Shown here: positions 18,477 to 28,984 of the stretch, piece by piece
How positions within the stretch are numbered: position 1 is the stretch's first letter
How the letters are laid out: each line of letters opens with the position of its first letter
Assembly: GCF_014207855.1 (NCBI RefSeq)
Contig: NZ_JACHKZ010000023.1
Location: 1-64,000, forward strand
Origin: Comamonas odontotermitis
Lineage (GTDB): Bacteria > Pseudomonadota > Gammaproteobacteria > Burkholderiales > Burkholderiaceae_C
DNA: 64,000 nucleotides
Direction: 5' to 3'
Notes under the pieces: model-generated
Database searches by the model: none
The model's input: the letters and a program-made list of their open reading frames with translations, nothing else
Told to the model about the DNA's origin: nothing
Made by a program: the position numbers and the translations under genes

Positions 18477-18705
18477 GGAAGATCCTTTCGAGCGTTGGAT
18501 GGGAGGCGGACGCGCGTCGCACGCCGTGAAGGCCTGGGTTTTATACATTGTCATGGCCTGTGAAGGGGATAGTTTGGCACCATACGCCGCCCGCGACGTA
18601 GGCGGAGGCCCACTATCTCCGTACGGCAAAGTGCGAATGGCCCAGCGGCTTTGTGGGCACGCCAGTAAAATGCCGGGTTTGTTGCTTTCAACCTCTCCCA
18701 CTCCC

Positions 18706-20745
18706 ATGGTCAACACTCAGAATATGGCGAATGCGATCCGCGCACTCGCAATGGATGCCGTTCAACAAGCCAATTCCGGCCACCCCGGTGCTCCCATGGG
18801 CATGGCAGACATGGCTGTGGCGCTGTGGAGCAAGCACCTCAAGCACAACCCCGTCAACCCGCACTGGATCAACCGCGACCGTTTCATCCTCTCGAACGGC
18901 CACGCCTCCATGCTGATCTACGCGCTGCTGCACCTGAGCGGCTACAAGCTGCCGATCGAAGAGCTCAAGAACTTCCGCCAACTGCACAGCAAGACCCCGG
19001 GCCACCCCGAAGTGGACATCACCCCCGGTGTGGAAACCACCACCGGCCCGCTGGGTCAGGGCATCACCAATGCCGTGGGCTTTGCGCTGGCAGAAAAGCT
19101 GCTGGCCGCCGAATTCAACCGCCCGGGCCACGATGTGGTGGATCACCACACCTATGTCTTCCTGGGCGATGGCTGCCTGATGGAAGGCATCAGCCACGAA
19201 GCCTGCGCACTGGCTGGCGCCTGGAAGCTGGGCAAGCTGATCGCGCTGTACGACGACAATGGCATCTCCATCGACGGCAAGGTGCAACCCTGGTTTGTCG
19301 ACAACAGCGCCCAGCGCTTTGAAGCCTACGGCTGGAACGTCATCGGCCCGATCGACGGCCACGACGCCAAGGCCGTGAGCGATGCCATCGCCAAGGCCAA
19401 GAAGGTGGCAGACAAGCCATCGTTCATCATCTGCAAGACCAGCATCGGCAAGGGCAGCCCCAACCGCCAGGACACGAGCAAGGCCCACGGCGAGCCGCTG
19501 GGTGCGGAAGAAATCGCGCTCACCCGCTCTGTGCTGGACTGGAACCATGGCCCGTTCGAGATTCCTGCGGACGTCTACGCCGCGTGGGATCACAAGGAAC
19601 TGGGAACCAAGGCCGAAAAGACCTGGGACGCCCAGTTTGCCGAATACGCCAAGGCCTTCCCCGAGCTGGCTGAAGCGCTCAAGCGCCGCATGGCAGGCGA
19701 CCTGCCCAAGAACTTTGCCCAGATCGCGGTGGAAACCGTGGCCGGCGCCCACGCCAAGGGCGAGACCGTGGCCAGCCGCAAGGCCAGCCAACTGGCGCTG
19801 GAAGCCTTCACCGCAGCGCTACCCGAGCTGCTGGGCGGCTCTGCCGACCTGACCGGCTCCAACCTCACCAACACCAAGTCGACGCCTGCCTTCCGTGTGG
19901 ATGACAAGGGCAACGTGGTCAAGACCGAAGACGGCCAGATTGGCCGCCACATCAACTACGGCGTGCGCGAATTCGGCATGGCCGCCATCATGAACGGCGT
20001 GGCGCTGCATGGCGGCTACATTCCTTACGGCGGCACCTTCCTGACCTTCAGCGACTACAGCCGCAACGCTATCCGCATGGCGGCGCTGATGAAGCGGCGC
20101 GTGGTGCACGTGTTCACGCACGACTCCATCGGCCTGGGCGAAGACGGCCCGACCCACCAGTCCATCGAGCATGCAGCCAGCCTGCGCCTGATTCCGAATC
20201 TGGACGTGTGGCGCCCGGCCGATACCACCGAAACCGCCGTGGCCTGGAGCGTGGCGCTGACCAACCGCGACAAGCCGACAGCCCTGCTGCTGTCGCGCCA
20301 GAATCTGCCTTACGCGCCCAAGAATGGCGAGGCCATTGGCAACATCAGCCGCGGCGCCTATGTGCTGTCCGAGCCTGCCGACATCGGCCTGAAGAAAAAG
20401 GCCGAGGCCGTGATCATTGCCACCGGCTCCGAAGTGCAGCTGGCCCTGAAGGCCCAGCGCCTGCTGGCCGAGCGCAAGATTGCCGTGCGCGTCGTCTCCA
20501 TGCCCAGCACCACGACCTTTGACAAGGAAGATGTCAAGTACAAGGCCAGCGTGCTGCCCGCGGGCCTGCCACGTGTGGCCGTGGAAATGGGTGTGACCGA
20601 TTTCTGGTGGAAGTACGGCTGTGCTGCCGTGGTCGGTATCGACACCTATGGCGAATCGGCACCGGCTGGCGTGCTGTTCGAACACTTTGGCTTTACCGCC
20701 GAAAACGTGGCAAACACGGTGCAAGTGGCGTTGCAGAAGCGCTAA
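18706..20745 (+). CDS. tkt: Transketolase
   Basis: 679 residues, full length. It transfers two-carbon units in the pentose phosphate and Calvin routes using thiamine diphosphate. The N-terminal [20 protein letters not shown], the ThDP motif GDGCLMEG ending near DDNGISIDG, the transketolase motif [14 protein letters not shown] and the C-terminal domain are all intact. The start at 18706 aligns with E. coli TktA; the frame is open further upstream without homology. In many betaproteobacteria tkt is close to gapA and pgk; here gap lies 1 kb downstream. Confidence 0.97.
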   Translation: MVNTQNMANAIRALAMDAVQQANSGHPGAPMGMADMAVALWSKHLKHNPVNPHWINRDRFILSNGHASMLIYALLHLSGYKLPIEELKNFRQLHSKTPGHPEVDITPGVETTTGPLGQGITNAVGFALAEKLLAAEFNRPGHDVVDHHTYVFLGDGCLMEGISHEACALAGAWKLGKLIALYDDNGISIDGKVQPWFVDNSAQRFEAYGWNVIGPIDGHDAKAVSDAIAKAKKVADKPSFIICKTSIGKGSPNRQDTSKAHGEPLGAEEIALTRSVLDWNHGPFEIPADVYAAWDHKELGTKAEKTWDAQFAEYAKAFPELAEALKRRMAGDLPKNFAQIAVETVAGAHAKGETVASRKASQLALEAFTAALPELLGGSADLTGSNLTNTKSTPAFRVDDKGNVVKTEDGQIGRHINYGVREFGMAAIMNGVALHGGYIPYGGTFLTFSDYSRNAIRMAALMKRRVVHVFTHDSIGLGEDGPTHQSIEHAASLRLIPNLDVWRPADTTETAVAWSVALTNRDKPTALLLSRQNLPYAPKNGEAIGNISRGAYVLSEPADIGLKKKAEAVIIATGSEVQLALKAQRLLAERKIAVRVVSMPSTTTFDKEDVKYKASVLPAGLPRVAVEMGVTDFWWKYGCAAVVGIDTYGESAPAGVLFEHFGFTAENVANTVQVALQKR

Positions 20746-20839
20746 TCACTGATAGATAGACTTTTGATTGTGATAGATCATGGCTATAGTTGCCATACCT
20801 ATAACAGTGAACCCTCGACAAGGGGGAGAAAGAAAGTCT

Positions 20840-21388
20840 ATGAATTTCATCCTGGGCTACGCGCGCTATCTGCTGCTCGGTGGTCTTGCCTTGCTGGGCT
20901 TTGGCGGTTATCTGCTCTACCAGAGCGCTACCGGCGGAGGCATCCCGCAGGAATCGGCCCTGGCCGTGGTGCAAGGCGAGGTGGCCGGCGCCCGCAAGGT
21001 GACGGTCACGAAAAAGCGTCGCCGCGGTGGGGAGAGCCACTCCTACTACTATGAAGTGGACGTGCAGCCCCAGTCCGGCGACAAGCTGACCGTGCGCCTG
21101 CCCACCCTGGTGCCGGAATCCAAGGTGCAGGACATGGCGAATGCCGACACCATTCAGGTCTCGTACGACGCCACGAGCTCGAACAACGACGCATACGCGG
21201 TCAAGGGCGATGGCAAGGAAATCCTACCCTATGCCCAAATGGCCAAGTACATGCAGGAAGACGCCGACCGCAGCAGCGCAGAGGCCCCGTTGATGATGGG
21301 CGCAGGCCTGTTGTTGGCCATTCTGGGCGGCCTGGGCATGCGGTGGCGCCGTCGGCGCATACAGGCCGCCGAGGCGGTGGCCGCTTAG
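20840..21388 (+). CDS. DUF3592-like two-helix membrane protein
   Basis: 182 residues with one N-terminal membrane helix (about 10-30) and one near the C-terminus (about 150-170), ending in an arginine-rich tail (RWRRRRIQ). The soluble middle contains RGGESHSYYYEVDVQPQSG, resembling the DUF3592 core. Function unknown. A purine-rich ribosome site (AGGGGGAGAAAG) precedes the ATG. It lies between tkt and gap and is closed by a good terminator, so it may be read from the tkt promoter. Confidence 0.75.
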   Translation: MNFILGYARYLLLGGLALLGFGGYLLYQSATGGGIPQESALAVVQGEVAGARKVTVTKKRRRGGESHSYYYEVDVQPQSGDKLTVRLPTLVPESKVQDMANADTIQVSYDATSSNNDAYAVKGDGKEILPYAQMAKYMQEDADRSSAEAPLMMGAGLLLAILGGLGMRWRRRRIQAAEAVAA

Positions 21389-21423
21389 AGCAGGTTCCTG
21401 CGCCCTCCAGCGCAAAACAATCC

Positions 21424-21447
21424 AAGGCCCCTATGTGGGGCCTTTTT
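21424..21447 (+). terminator. Intrinsic terminator after the DUF3592-like gene
   Basis: AAGGCCCC and GGGGCCTT form a perfect 8-bp stem with a TATGT loop, ending in five T (21443-21447). Confidence 0.9.
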
Positions 21448-21538
21448 CATGCCTATCGGGTTGCAGGCTGTGCCGCTGCTGTCGCGCAGCCGTCACAGGC
21501 GGGCCCCAGGTCAATGGCCCATAAAAGTGCCACGAGAC

Positions 21539-21554
21539 GAGGCGCCTCTACAAT
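21539..21554 (+). promoter_or_regulatory. Candidate gap promoter with palindrome
   Basis: TACAAT (21549-21554) resembles a -10 hexamer and is directly preceded by the palindrome GAGGCGCCTC (21539-21548). A related GCGCCTC recurs near 21570. No good -35 is seen, so an activator may be needed. Confidence 0.35.
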
Positions 21555-21569
21555 ACGCGGCATGATTGA

Positions 21570-22715
<1,146 letters not shown>

Positions 22716-22776
22716 TTCCTGGCAGCTACTTGCCTGCGTTGATGCACTAGACGCAGGCAGCAACAGCAACCACAAG

Positions 22777-22807
22777 AAGCCAGCATGCCGAGCATGTTGG
22801 CTTTTTT
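22777..22807 (+). terminator. Intrinsic terminator after gap
   Basis: AAGCCAGCATGC and GCATGTTGGCTT form a 12-bp stem with one G-U pair and a three-base loop, followed by six T. Confidence 0.92.
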
Positions 22808-22889
22808 GCATTCGTCACGGCGGGTTTGCCGAAGCAGCTCCGTTGGATCTGCCACGAGGCATTGAATATCTGGGGGCAGTCGGCAACGC

Positions 22890-22903
22890 TTGATGCGCAT
22901 CAA
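22890..22903. promoter_or_regulatory. FNR/Anr box upstream of ccoI
   Basis: TTGATGCGCATCAA is a perfect match to the TTGAT-N4-ATCAA consensus for FNR-type regulators. It lies 34 bases before the ccoI start codon. Low-oxygen activation of cbb3 oxidase assembly genes by FNR/Anr is well established. The short distance leaves little room for a promoter between box and ATG, so the ATG or the site's role (activation or repression) deserves checking. Confidence 0.75.
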
Positions 22904-22937
22904 GATGCGACCTTGAAGAGCTGACTAAGCTCTCGCC

Positions 22938-25364
22938 ATGCAGGACAGTCATACACGGCCCGTAGACGATTCCCTTCCCGTTTCTCAGGAGACGGGCCGC
23001 CGTCCTGTTTCTGGAACGCTGCTGCTCGACGATGCCCGAGAATGGTCGCGCTTTGGCCGCTGCCTGGACGATATTGCCGGTCGGTGGGAATCACACATCG
23101 TGGTCGGCGGCATGTATTGCGCTGCCTGCGCATTGACTATTGAAGACGCACTGCGCGCTGTGCCAGGCGTGGAGCAGGTAGAAGTCAGCACATCTGCCGA
23201 GCGCGCGCGCGTGGTGTGGGTTGCGGGGCAAACCCGTCCCTCACGCTGGATGGCCGCCATCGAGGCGGCGGGCTACCGCGTGCAGCCGGCCATGGATGCA
23301 ATGGCACGGGAGATGCGCAGGCAAGAATCCCGCCAGCTGCTGTGGCGCTGGCTCGTGGCGGCCTTTTGCATGATGCAGGTCATGATGTATGCATGGCCGG
23401 TATACGTAGCCCAACCCGGCGAGCTGAGCGCAGACATGGAATCGCTGCTGCGCTGGGCCTCATGGGTGATTTCGCTACCGGTGCTGCTGTTTACCTGCCA
23501 GCCCTTCTTCAAAGGGGCATGGCGTGATTTGCGCAGGCACCAGGTGGGAATGGACCTGCCAGTGGCCTTGGGCATGGGCATCGCTTTCGGTGTCAGCACA
23601 CTGGGCACGCTGGATCCGGGCGGTGCTTTCGGGAGCGAGGTGTACTTCGACTCGTTCACCATGTTCGTCTTCTTTCTGCTCTCCGGCCGTCTTCTGGAGC
23701 AGCGCCTGCGTCATCGCAACGCGGGCTTGCTGGACGAGGCGCTGAACCGTCTGCCGCAATCCGTCCAGCGTATCGGGCCTCATGGCGTGTTGCAGTCGGT
23801 GGCGCTGAGCGACCTGTGTGTAGGGGACATCATCCGTGTATTGCCGGGCGATATTTTTGCGGCGGACGGCGTGGTGCGCCGTGGAAATTCGCAGGCAGAC
23901 GAATCGCTGCTGACCGGCGAGTCCACTCCCCGGCCCAAGCATGCGGGAGACGGCGTGGTGAGCGGCAGCACGAACCTGAATGCGTCGCTGGACGTAGAAG
24001 TCACGCGGTTGGGCGAGCAGACCATCTATGCGGGCATGGTGGCCTTGATGCGCCAGGCTGCCATGCAGAAGCCGGCGATGGTGCAACTTGCCGACCGGGT
24101 AGCGCGGCCTTTTTTATGGGGTGTGCTGCTGTGTGCTGCACTGGCTGCTGCGCTCTGGTGGCCGCAAGGCCCAGCACAGGCGCTGATGGTCGCGGTGGCA
24201 GTTCTCATCGTCACCTGCCCGTGTGCATTGTCACTGGCCGCACCCGCCTCGTTATTGTGCGCAGCGGGAGCGGCGGCGCGCCATGGGGTGCTGGTCAGGC
24301 GCCTGCAGGCTTTGGAGCAGTTGAGCCAGATCGATACCGTGGTGTTCGACAAGACTGGCACGCTTACCGGCGGTCAGCTGTGTGTGCAGCAGGTTTTGCC
24401 CTTGGGAGCACTGTCGGGCGAAGACGCTTGGCGTCTGGCAGCGCTGCTTTGCTGGGAATCGCGCCACCCTGCCGCGCGTGCTCTGATCCGGCCAGATATC
24501 GATGAAATGCCCGACTGGCAGGTGAGCGATGTCTGTGAAGTGGTGGGCCAGGGCCTGCAGGCGCGTGCGATGCCGCTGGAAAGTCGGACTGCACATTTGC
24601 CTATGATTCCCTTTGGGCAGTCTGTGGAATTGCGTCTGGGATCGGCCGCATTTACCGAAACTGCGTACGACACGGTGCCTGAAGCCCGGCTGGTGCTTGC
24701 TTGGCGCGACACGCGACATGGGCAATGGCATCCATTGGCCGGTTTCATTTTGGCTGAATCTCCAAGGCCGGAGGCCTTCCAGGCGTTGCAGGCGCTGCGC
24801 CGATTGGGGCTGCACATCTGCCTGCTGTCTGGAGACCGTGAAGAGGCTGTGCACACTGTGGCGCAGCAACTGGGAATTGAAGTGGCCCATGGACACTGCT
24901 CGCCCGCAGACAAGCTGGGCTGGCTGCAGGCCGAGCAATCCAAGGGCCGCCACGTGGCCATGGTGGGAGATGGCTTGAACGACGGCCCTGTGCTGGCGGC
25001 GGCTCAGGTGTCATTTGCCGTGGGTGATGCCTTGCCATTGGCACAAGCGCAGTCCGACATCGTGGTTCCTGGGGGTGACCTACGTCAAGTGGCCTGCAGC
25101 CTGCTCCATGCGCGCGCCACGATGCGCGTGATCCGCCAAAACCTGCTATGGGCTGCAGGTTACAACGCGCTTTGCGTGCCATTGGCCATGATGGGTCACA
25201 TGCCTGCTTGGCTGGCAGGGTTGGGCATGGCGCTCAGTTCGCTGGCAGTAGTGCTGAATGCGGCTCGGCTGTTGCGTTGGCCAGTTGTTGAACTGCCAGA
25301 CGCGGAAGCCGATCTTTGCAATGAAAACCAGGCGCTGGATCTGCAAACCATGGGCAGCACTTGA
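22938..25364 (+). CDS. ccoI: Copper-exporting P1B ATPase for cbb3 oxidase assembly
   Basis: 808 residues. CcoI/FixI pumps copper needed for the CcoN copper B site. The N-terminal metal domain has GGMYCAACA (C61 and C64), the membrane metal site is CPC at about 427-429, the phosphorylated aspartate is D471 in DKTGT, and the hinge GDGLND is near 677. All catalytic parts are intact. It is followed after 17 bases by ccoS. A perfect FNR box lies just upstream. Confidence 0.95.
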   Translation: MQDSHTRPVDDSLPVSQETGRRPVSGTLLLDDAREWSRFGRCLDDIAGRWESHIVVGGMYCAACALTIEDALRAVPGVEQVEVSTSAERARVVWVAGQTRPSRWMAAIEAAGYRVQPAMDAMAREMRRQESRQLLWRWLVAAFCMMQVMMYAWPVYVAQPGELSADMESLLRWASWVISLPVLLFTCQPFFKGAWRDLRRHQVGMDLPVALGMGIAFGVSTLGTLDPGGAFGSEVYFDSFTMFVFFLLSGRLLEQRLRHRNAGLLDEALNRLPQSVQRIGPHGVLQSVALSDLCVGDIIRVLPGDIFAADGVVRRGNSQADESLLTGESTPRPKHAGDGVVSGSTNLNASLDVEVTRLGEQTIYAGMVALMRQAAMQKPAMVQLADRVARPFLWGVLLCAALAAALWWPQGPAQALMVAVAVLIVTCPCALSLAAPASLLCAAGAAARHGVLVRRLQALEQLSQIDTVVFDKTGTLTGGQLCVQQVLPLGALSGEDAWRLAALLCWESRHPAARALIRPDIDEMPDWQVSDVCEVVGQGLQARAMPLESRTAHLPMIPFGQSVELRLGSAAFTETAYDTVPEARLVLAWRDTRHGQWHPLAGFILAESPRPEAFQALQALRRLGLHICLLSGDREEAVHTVAQQLGIEVAHGHCSPADKLGWLQAEQSKGRHVAMVGDGLNDGPVLAAAQVSFAVGDALPLAQAQSDIVVPGGDLRQVACSLLHARATMRVIRQNLLWAAGYNALCVPLAMMGHMPAWLAGLGMALSSLAVVLNAARLLRWPVVELPDAEADLCNENQALDLQTMGST

Positions 25365-25381
25365 GCGGCCCGGAGATACTC

Positions 25382-25519
25382 ATGGACATCCTCTATCTGA
25401 TCATTCCGCTGTCGGTGCTGTTGGTGCTGGCGGTCGTGGCGGCGCTCTGGTGGGCCGTCCACAGTGGCCAATTCGAGAACATGGAGCCAGAAGGCGAACG
25501 CATCCTGCATGACTCTTGA
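25382..25519 (+). CDS. ccoS: cbb3 oxidase maturation protein CcoS
   Basis: 45 residues: one membrane helix (MDILYLIIPLSVLLVLAVVA opening) followed by WWAVHSGQFENMEPEGERIL, the conserved CcoS pattern. CcoS is needed for cofactor (heme b/copper) insertion in CcoN. It starts 17 bases after ccoI; GGAG precedes the ATG. Confidence 0.92.
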   Translation: MDILYLIIPLSVLLVLAVVAALWWAVHSGQFENMEPEGERILHDS

Positions 25520-25661
25520 GGCAAATCAAAGGGTCTGGAGTCCCAAAAGCGAACACTATCGATCAGGAAGGCCGGATTCAATTAATTGTGCTGAATAAGC
25601 ATGCCTACTGTCCATGGATGCCATGGCAAGCCGAGCTTCCGACCTGTCAATGAGGGACAAA

Positions 25662-27107
25662 ATGGTTGCGACTTCTTCACAAGCCAGCACCACCCATTAC
25701 GACGACACCGTAGTTCGCCAATTCGCCTTCATGGCAGTGGTCTGGGGTGTGGTTGGCATGGCTGTAGGGCTGTTCATTGCTGCACAACTGGCTTGGCCAG
25801 AGATTGGTGCAGGTATTCCCTGGCTGAGTTACGGGCGCTTGCGTCCATTGCACACCAATGCCGTGATTTTTGCCTTTGGCGGATGCGCGCTGTTTGCCAC
25901 CAGCTACTACATTGTGCAGCGTACCGGCCATACCCGTCTGTTCTGCAACAAGCTGGCCAGCTTCACCTTCTGGGGCTGGCAAGCAGTCATTGTGGCCGCT
26001 GCCATTAGTCTGCCGCTGGGTTACACACAGGGCAAAGAATACGCAGAGCTGGAATGGCCCATCGACTTGCTCATCACCCTTGTCTGGGTTGCGTATGCCA
26101 TTGTGTTCTTTGGAACCGTGGGCATCCGCAAGGTACGCCACATTTATGTGGCCAACTGGTTTTTTGGAGCCTTCATCATTGCCGTTGCACTGCTGCACAT
26201 CGTGAACAGTGCAGCCATCCCATCGGGTTGGATGAAGAGCTACTCGGCTTATGCGGGCGTGCAGGATGCCATGGTGCAATGGTGGTACGGCCACAATGCG
26301 GTGGGCTTCTACCTCACAGCCGCCTTCCTGGGCATGATGTACTACTTCATTCCCAAGCAGGCAGGCCGTCCGGTATATAGCTACCGGCTGTCCATCGTGC
26401 ACTTCTGGGCACTGATCTTTACCTACATGTGGGCGGGCCCGCACCATCTGCACTACACCGCCTTGCCGGATTGGGCGCAGTCGGTGGGCATGGTGTTCTC
26501 GCTGATCCTGCTGGCACCCAGCTGGGGCGGCATGATCAACGGCATCATGACCTTGTCGGGTGCTTGGCACAAACTGCGTGACGACCCCATCCTGCGCTTC
26601 CTGATTGTCTCGCTGTCCTTCTACGGCATGGCCACTTTCGAAGGACCACTCATGTCGATCAAGACAGTCAACGCACTCAGCCACTATACCGACTGGACGG
26701 TCGGCCATGTGCATGCAGGTGCACTCGGATGGGTAGGGCTGATCACCATGGGTTCGCTGTATGCCCTGATTCCGCGCCTGTTTGGCCGTGAAAAGATGTA
26801 TTCCATTCGCGCCATCGAACTGCATTTCTGGCTGAGCACGGTAGGCATCGTTCTCTACATCGCCGCTATGTGGATTGCTGGGGTAATGCAGGGCATCATG
26901 TGGCGTGAAGTTAACGCCGATGGCACTTTGGCCTATACCTTCGTCGAAAGCGTAAAGGCCACCTATCCCTTCTATGTCATTCGTGCGGTGGGCGGTCTTC
27001 TATACCTGAGCGGCATGCTGCTGATGCTCTGGAATGTATGGATGACGGTGATCTCGGGGCGTTCCATCCGGGTCGCCATTCCTGCGCCGCAAGCGGCACA
27101 CGCCTGA
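25662..27107 (+). CDS. ccoN: Cytochrome c oxidase cbb3-type subunit I
   Basis: 481 residues with about 12 membrane helices. It is the catalytic subunit that reduces oxygen at a heme b3-copper B centre. Conserved histidines are seen in [40 protein letters not shown] and [15 protein letters not shown]. The start at 25662 is chosen because GAGGGA lies just upstream; ATGs at 25614 and 25650 are in frame but would add an unconserved leader. No FNR box was seen in the 140 bases before it. Confidence 0.96.
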   Translation: MVATSSQASTTHYDDTVVRQFAFMAVVWGVVGMAVGLFIAAQLAWPEIGAGIPWLSYGRLRPLHTNAVIFAFGGCALFATSYYIVQRTGHTRLFCNKLASFTFWGWQAVIVAAAISLPLGYTQGKEYAELEWPIDLLITLVWVAYAIVFFGTVGIRKVRHIYVANWFFGAFIIAVALLHIVNSAAIPSGWMKSYSAYAGVQDAMVQWWYGHNAVGFYLTAAFLGMMYYFIPKQAGRPVYSYRLSIVHFWALIFTYMWAGPHHLHYTALPDWAQSVGMVFSLILLAPSWGGMINGIMTLSGAWHKLRDDPILRFLIVSLSFYGMATFEGPLMSIKTVNALSHYTDWTVGHVHAGALGWVGLITMGSLYALIPRLFGREKMYSIRAIELHFWLSTVGIVLYIAAMWIAGVMQGIMWREVNADGTLAYTFVESVKATYPFYVIRAVGGLLYLSGMLLMLWNVWMTVISGRSIRVAIPAPQAAHA

Positions 27108-27122
27108 TCAAGGTACGACACC

Positions 27123-27752
27123 ATGAGCAATGAGCAAACTACAAGCAAGGGCTTTAGCCACGAGCGTATTGAAACCAACAACTTCCTGATGATCATCTTG
27201 ATCGTCCTGGTTGTTGCGGTTGGTGGCTTGGTCGAGATCGTTCCGCTGTTTTTCCAGAAATCCACGACCGAACCGGTTGCAGGTCTCAAGCCCTATACGG
27301 CCACCCAGTTGATCGGGCGTGATGTTTATCTGCGTGAAGGTTGCTACAACTGCCACTCGCAGATGATCCGTCCATTCCGGGCCGAAACACTGCGCTATGG
27401 CCATTACTCAGTGGCTGGCGAGTTCGTATACGACCATCCGTTCCAATGGGGCTCCAAACGGACGGGGCCTGATCTGCACCGTGTGGGCGGCAAATACAGC
27501 GATGAGTGGCATCGCGTGCATTTGAACAATCCGCGCGATGTGGTGCCCGAATCCAATATGCCAGCGTATCCCTGGCTGCAGGCGACAACCGTGGATCCAT
27601 CCGATGCAGCGCCTCGTATGCGCGCATTGCGCAAGGTCGGGGTTCCCTACACGGACGACGAGATTAATGCGGCTCCCGAGGAGCTCAAGGGCAAGACCGA
27701 GATGGACGCGCTGGTGGCCTATCTGCAGGTGATGGGCCGTGCATTGAAGTAA
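27123..27752 (+). CDS. ccoO: Cytochrome c oxidase cbb3-type subunit II (monoheme cytochrome c)
   Basis: 209 residues, membrane-anchored by one N-terminal helix (about 20-42). Covalent heme c site CYNCH within [18 protein letters not shown]; the heme methionine is probably in [10 protein letters not shown]. It passes electrons from CcoP to CcoN. It follows ccoN after 15 bases. Confidence 0.96.
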   Translation: MSNEQTTSKGFSHERIETNNFLMIILIVLVVAVGGLVEIVPLFFQKSTTEPVAGLKPYTATQLIGRDVYLREGCYNCHSQMIRPFRAETLRYGHYSVAGEFVYDHPFQWGSKRTGPDLHRVGGKYSDEWHRVHLNNPRDVVPESNMPAYPWLQATTVDPSDAAPRMRALRKVGVPYTDDEINAAPEELKGKTEMDALVAYLQVMGRALK

Positions 27753-27763
27753 TGGAGCTTCCG

Positions 27764-27934
27764 ATGGACATCAACGACTTAAGAATCTTCTTTACCCTGG
27801 CCTCACTCGCCTGTTTTGTAGGCATTGCGCGCTGGGCATACAGCAGAAACAACCGCGTCCGTTTCGACGAAGACGCCATGCTGCCTTTTGATGACGAGGC
27901 CCTGCCATCACAAGTTGAGCGGGGACAAAAATGA
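27764..27934 (+). CDS. ccoQ: cbb3 oxidase subunit IV
   Basis: 56 residues: one membrane helix then an acidic tail (FDEDAMLPFDDEALP). CcoQ stabilises the oxidase complex. GGAG at 27754 supports the ATG at 27764 rather than the in-frame ATG at 27752 that overlaps the ccoO stop. Its stop overlaps the ccoP start (ATGA). Confidence 0.9.
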   Translation: MDINDLRIFFTLASLACFVGIARWAYSRNNRVRFDEDAMLPFDDEALPSQVERGQK

Positions 27935-28848
27935 GCGATTTCACCAGCAATTTTTGGTCCGGGTATGTGGCGGCCATCACGCTGCTTAGTATTTTTGCAT
28001 GTCTACTTCTGCTTTTTCTGACTGCCCGAAAGAAGGTGGTTTCCAAGGGCGAGGACAGCACGACGGGGCATGTATGGGATGAAGATCTGACCGAAGCCAA
28101 CAATCCCATGCCGCTGTGGTGGATGGGGCTGTTTGTCATCACCATTGTGTTTGGCTTGTCTTACCTGGCGCTATACCCGGGCTTGGGCAGCTACGCTGGT
28201 GAAAGAAAATGGAGTTCGGCCCAGAGCTACCAAGCCGAGGTTCAGCAGGCAAACCAGGCCTTGGAGCCTGTTTATGCACGCTTTGATGCCATGAGCACAC
28301 AGGCATTGGCCCAGGACGGAGCGGCCATGGGCATCGGTGAGCGCCTGTTCATGAACAACTGTGCGCAATGCCATGGATCGGATGCGCGCGGCAGCAAGGG
28401 CTTCCCCAACTTGGCTGACAGCGATTGGCTTTATGGTGGCTTGCCCGAGCAGATTTCGGAAACCATTCACAAGGGCCGCAATGGCAGCATGCCTCCGATG
28501 GCTGCTGCCGTGGGAACGGCTGACGATGTGCGCAATCTGGCGCACTATGTGATGAGCCTTTCCAACAGCCCGCATGATTCGTTGCGAGCACACCTTGGCA
28601 AGTCCAAGTTCACGGCCTGTGCCGCATGCCACGGAGTCGATGGCAAAGGCAACCAAGCCATTGGTGCTCCCAACTTGACCGATCAGGTGTGGCTGCATGG
28701 TTGGGGCGAGCAGGCCATTGTCTCCATCGTCAACAACGGGCGAACCAATCAGATGCCTGCTCAAGAAGGCAAGTTGACCGAGCAACAGATCAAAGTGCTT
28801 ACGGCTTACGTCTGGAGTTTGTCCAACCAGGGAGGAGCTGCCAAGTAA
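27931..28848 (+). CDS. ccoP: Cytochrome c oxidase cbb3-type subunit III (diheme cytochrome c)
   Basis: 305 residues. Two N-terminal membrane helices (the second around MPLWWMGLFVITIVFGLSYL) and two cytochrome c domains with CAQCH and CAACH heme sites. It accepts electrons from soluble cytochrome c and feeds CcoO. Full length for the family. Confidence 0.96.
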   Translation: MSDFTSNFWSGYVAAITLLSIFACLLLLFLTARKKVVSKGEDSTTGHVWDEDLTEANNPMPLWWMGLFVITIVFGLSYLALYPGLGSYAGERKWSSAQSYQAEVQQANQALEPVYARFDAMSTQALAQDGAAMGIGERLFMNNCAQCHGSDARGSKGFPNLADSDWLYGGLPEQISETIHKGRNGSMPPMAAAVGTADDVRNLAHYVMSLSNSPHDSLRAHLGKSKFTACAACHGVDGKGNQAIGAPNLTDQVWLHGWGEQAIVSIVNNGRTNQMPAQEGKLTEQQIKVLTAYVWSLSNQGGAAK

Positions 28849-28984
28849 AACCATTGCGTAAGCAGTCGGTGTCCGTCATTTTCAACGCTACCGGAGAAAT
28901 TCCGGTGGGTAGCCAGGGCAAGCGATTTATTGTGGCCCTGGCAGAGGGTTTGGATGGAATCTCGTCGCCAAGCCCATAGTTTGT

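Noticed and set aside
18394-18705. Extension of transketolase upstream to 18394
   Set aside because: Overlaps the divergent PepSY gene and has no homology; E. coli TktA begins in line with 18706.
25520-25661. Possible second FNR box before ccoN
   Set aside because: No TTGAT-N4-ATCAA match was found; only loose half-site-like words such as GATCA occur.
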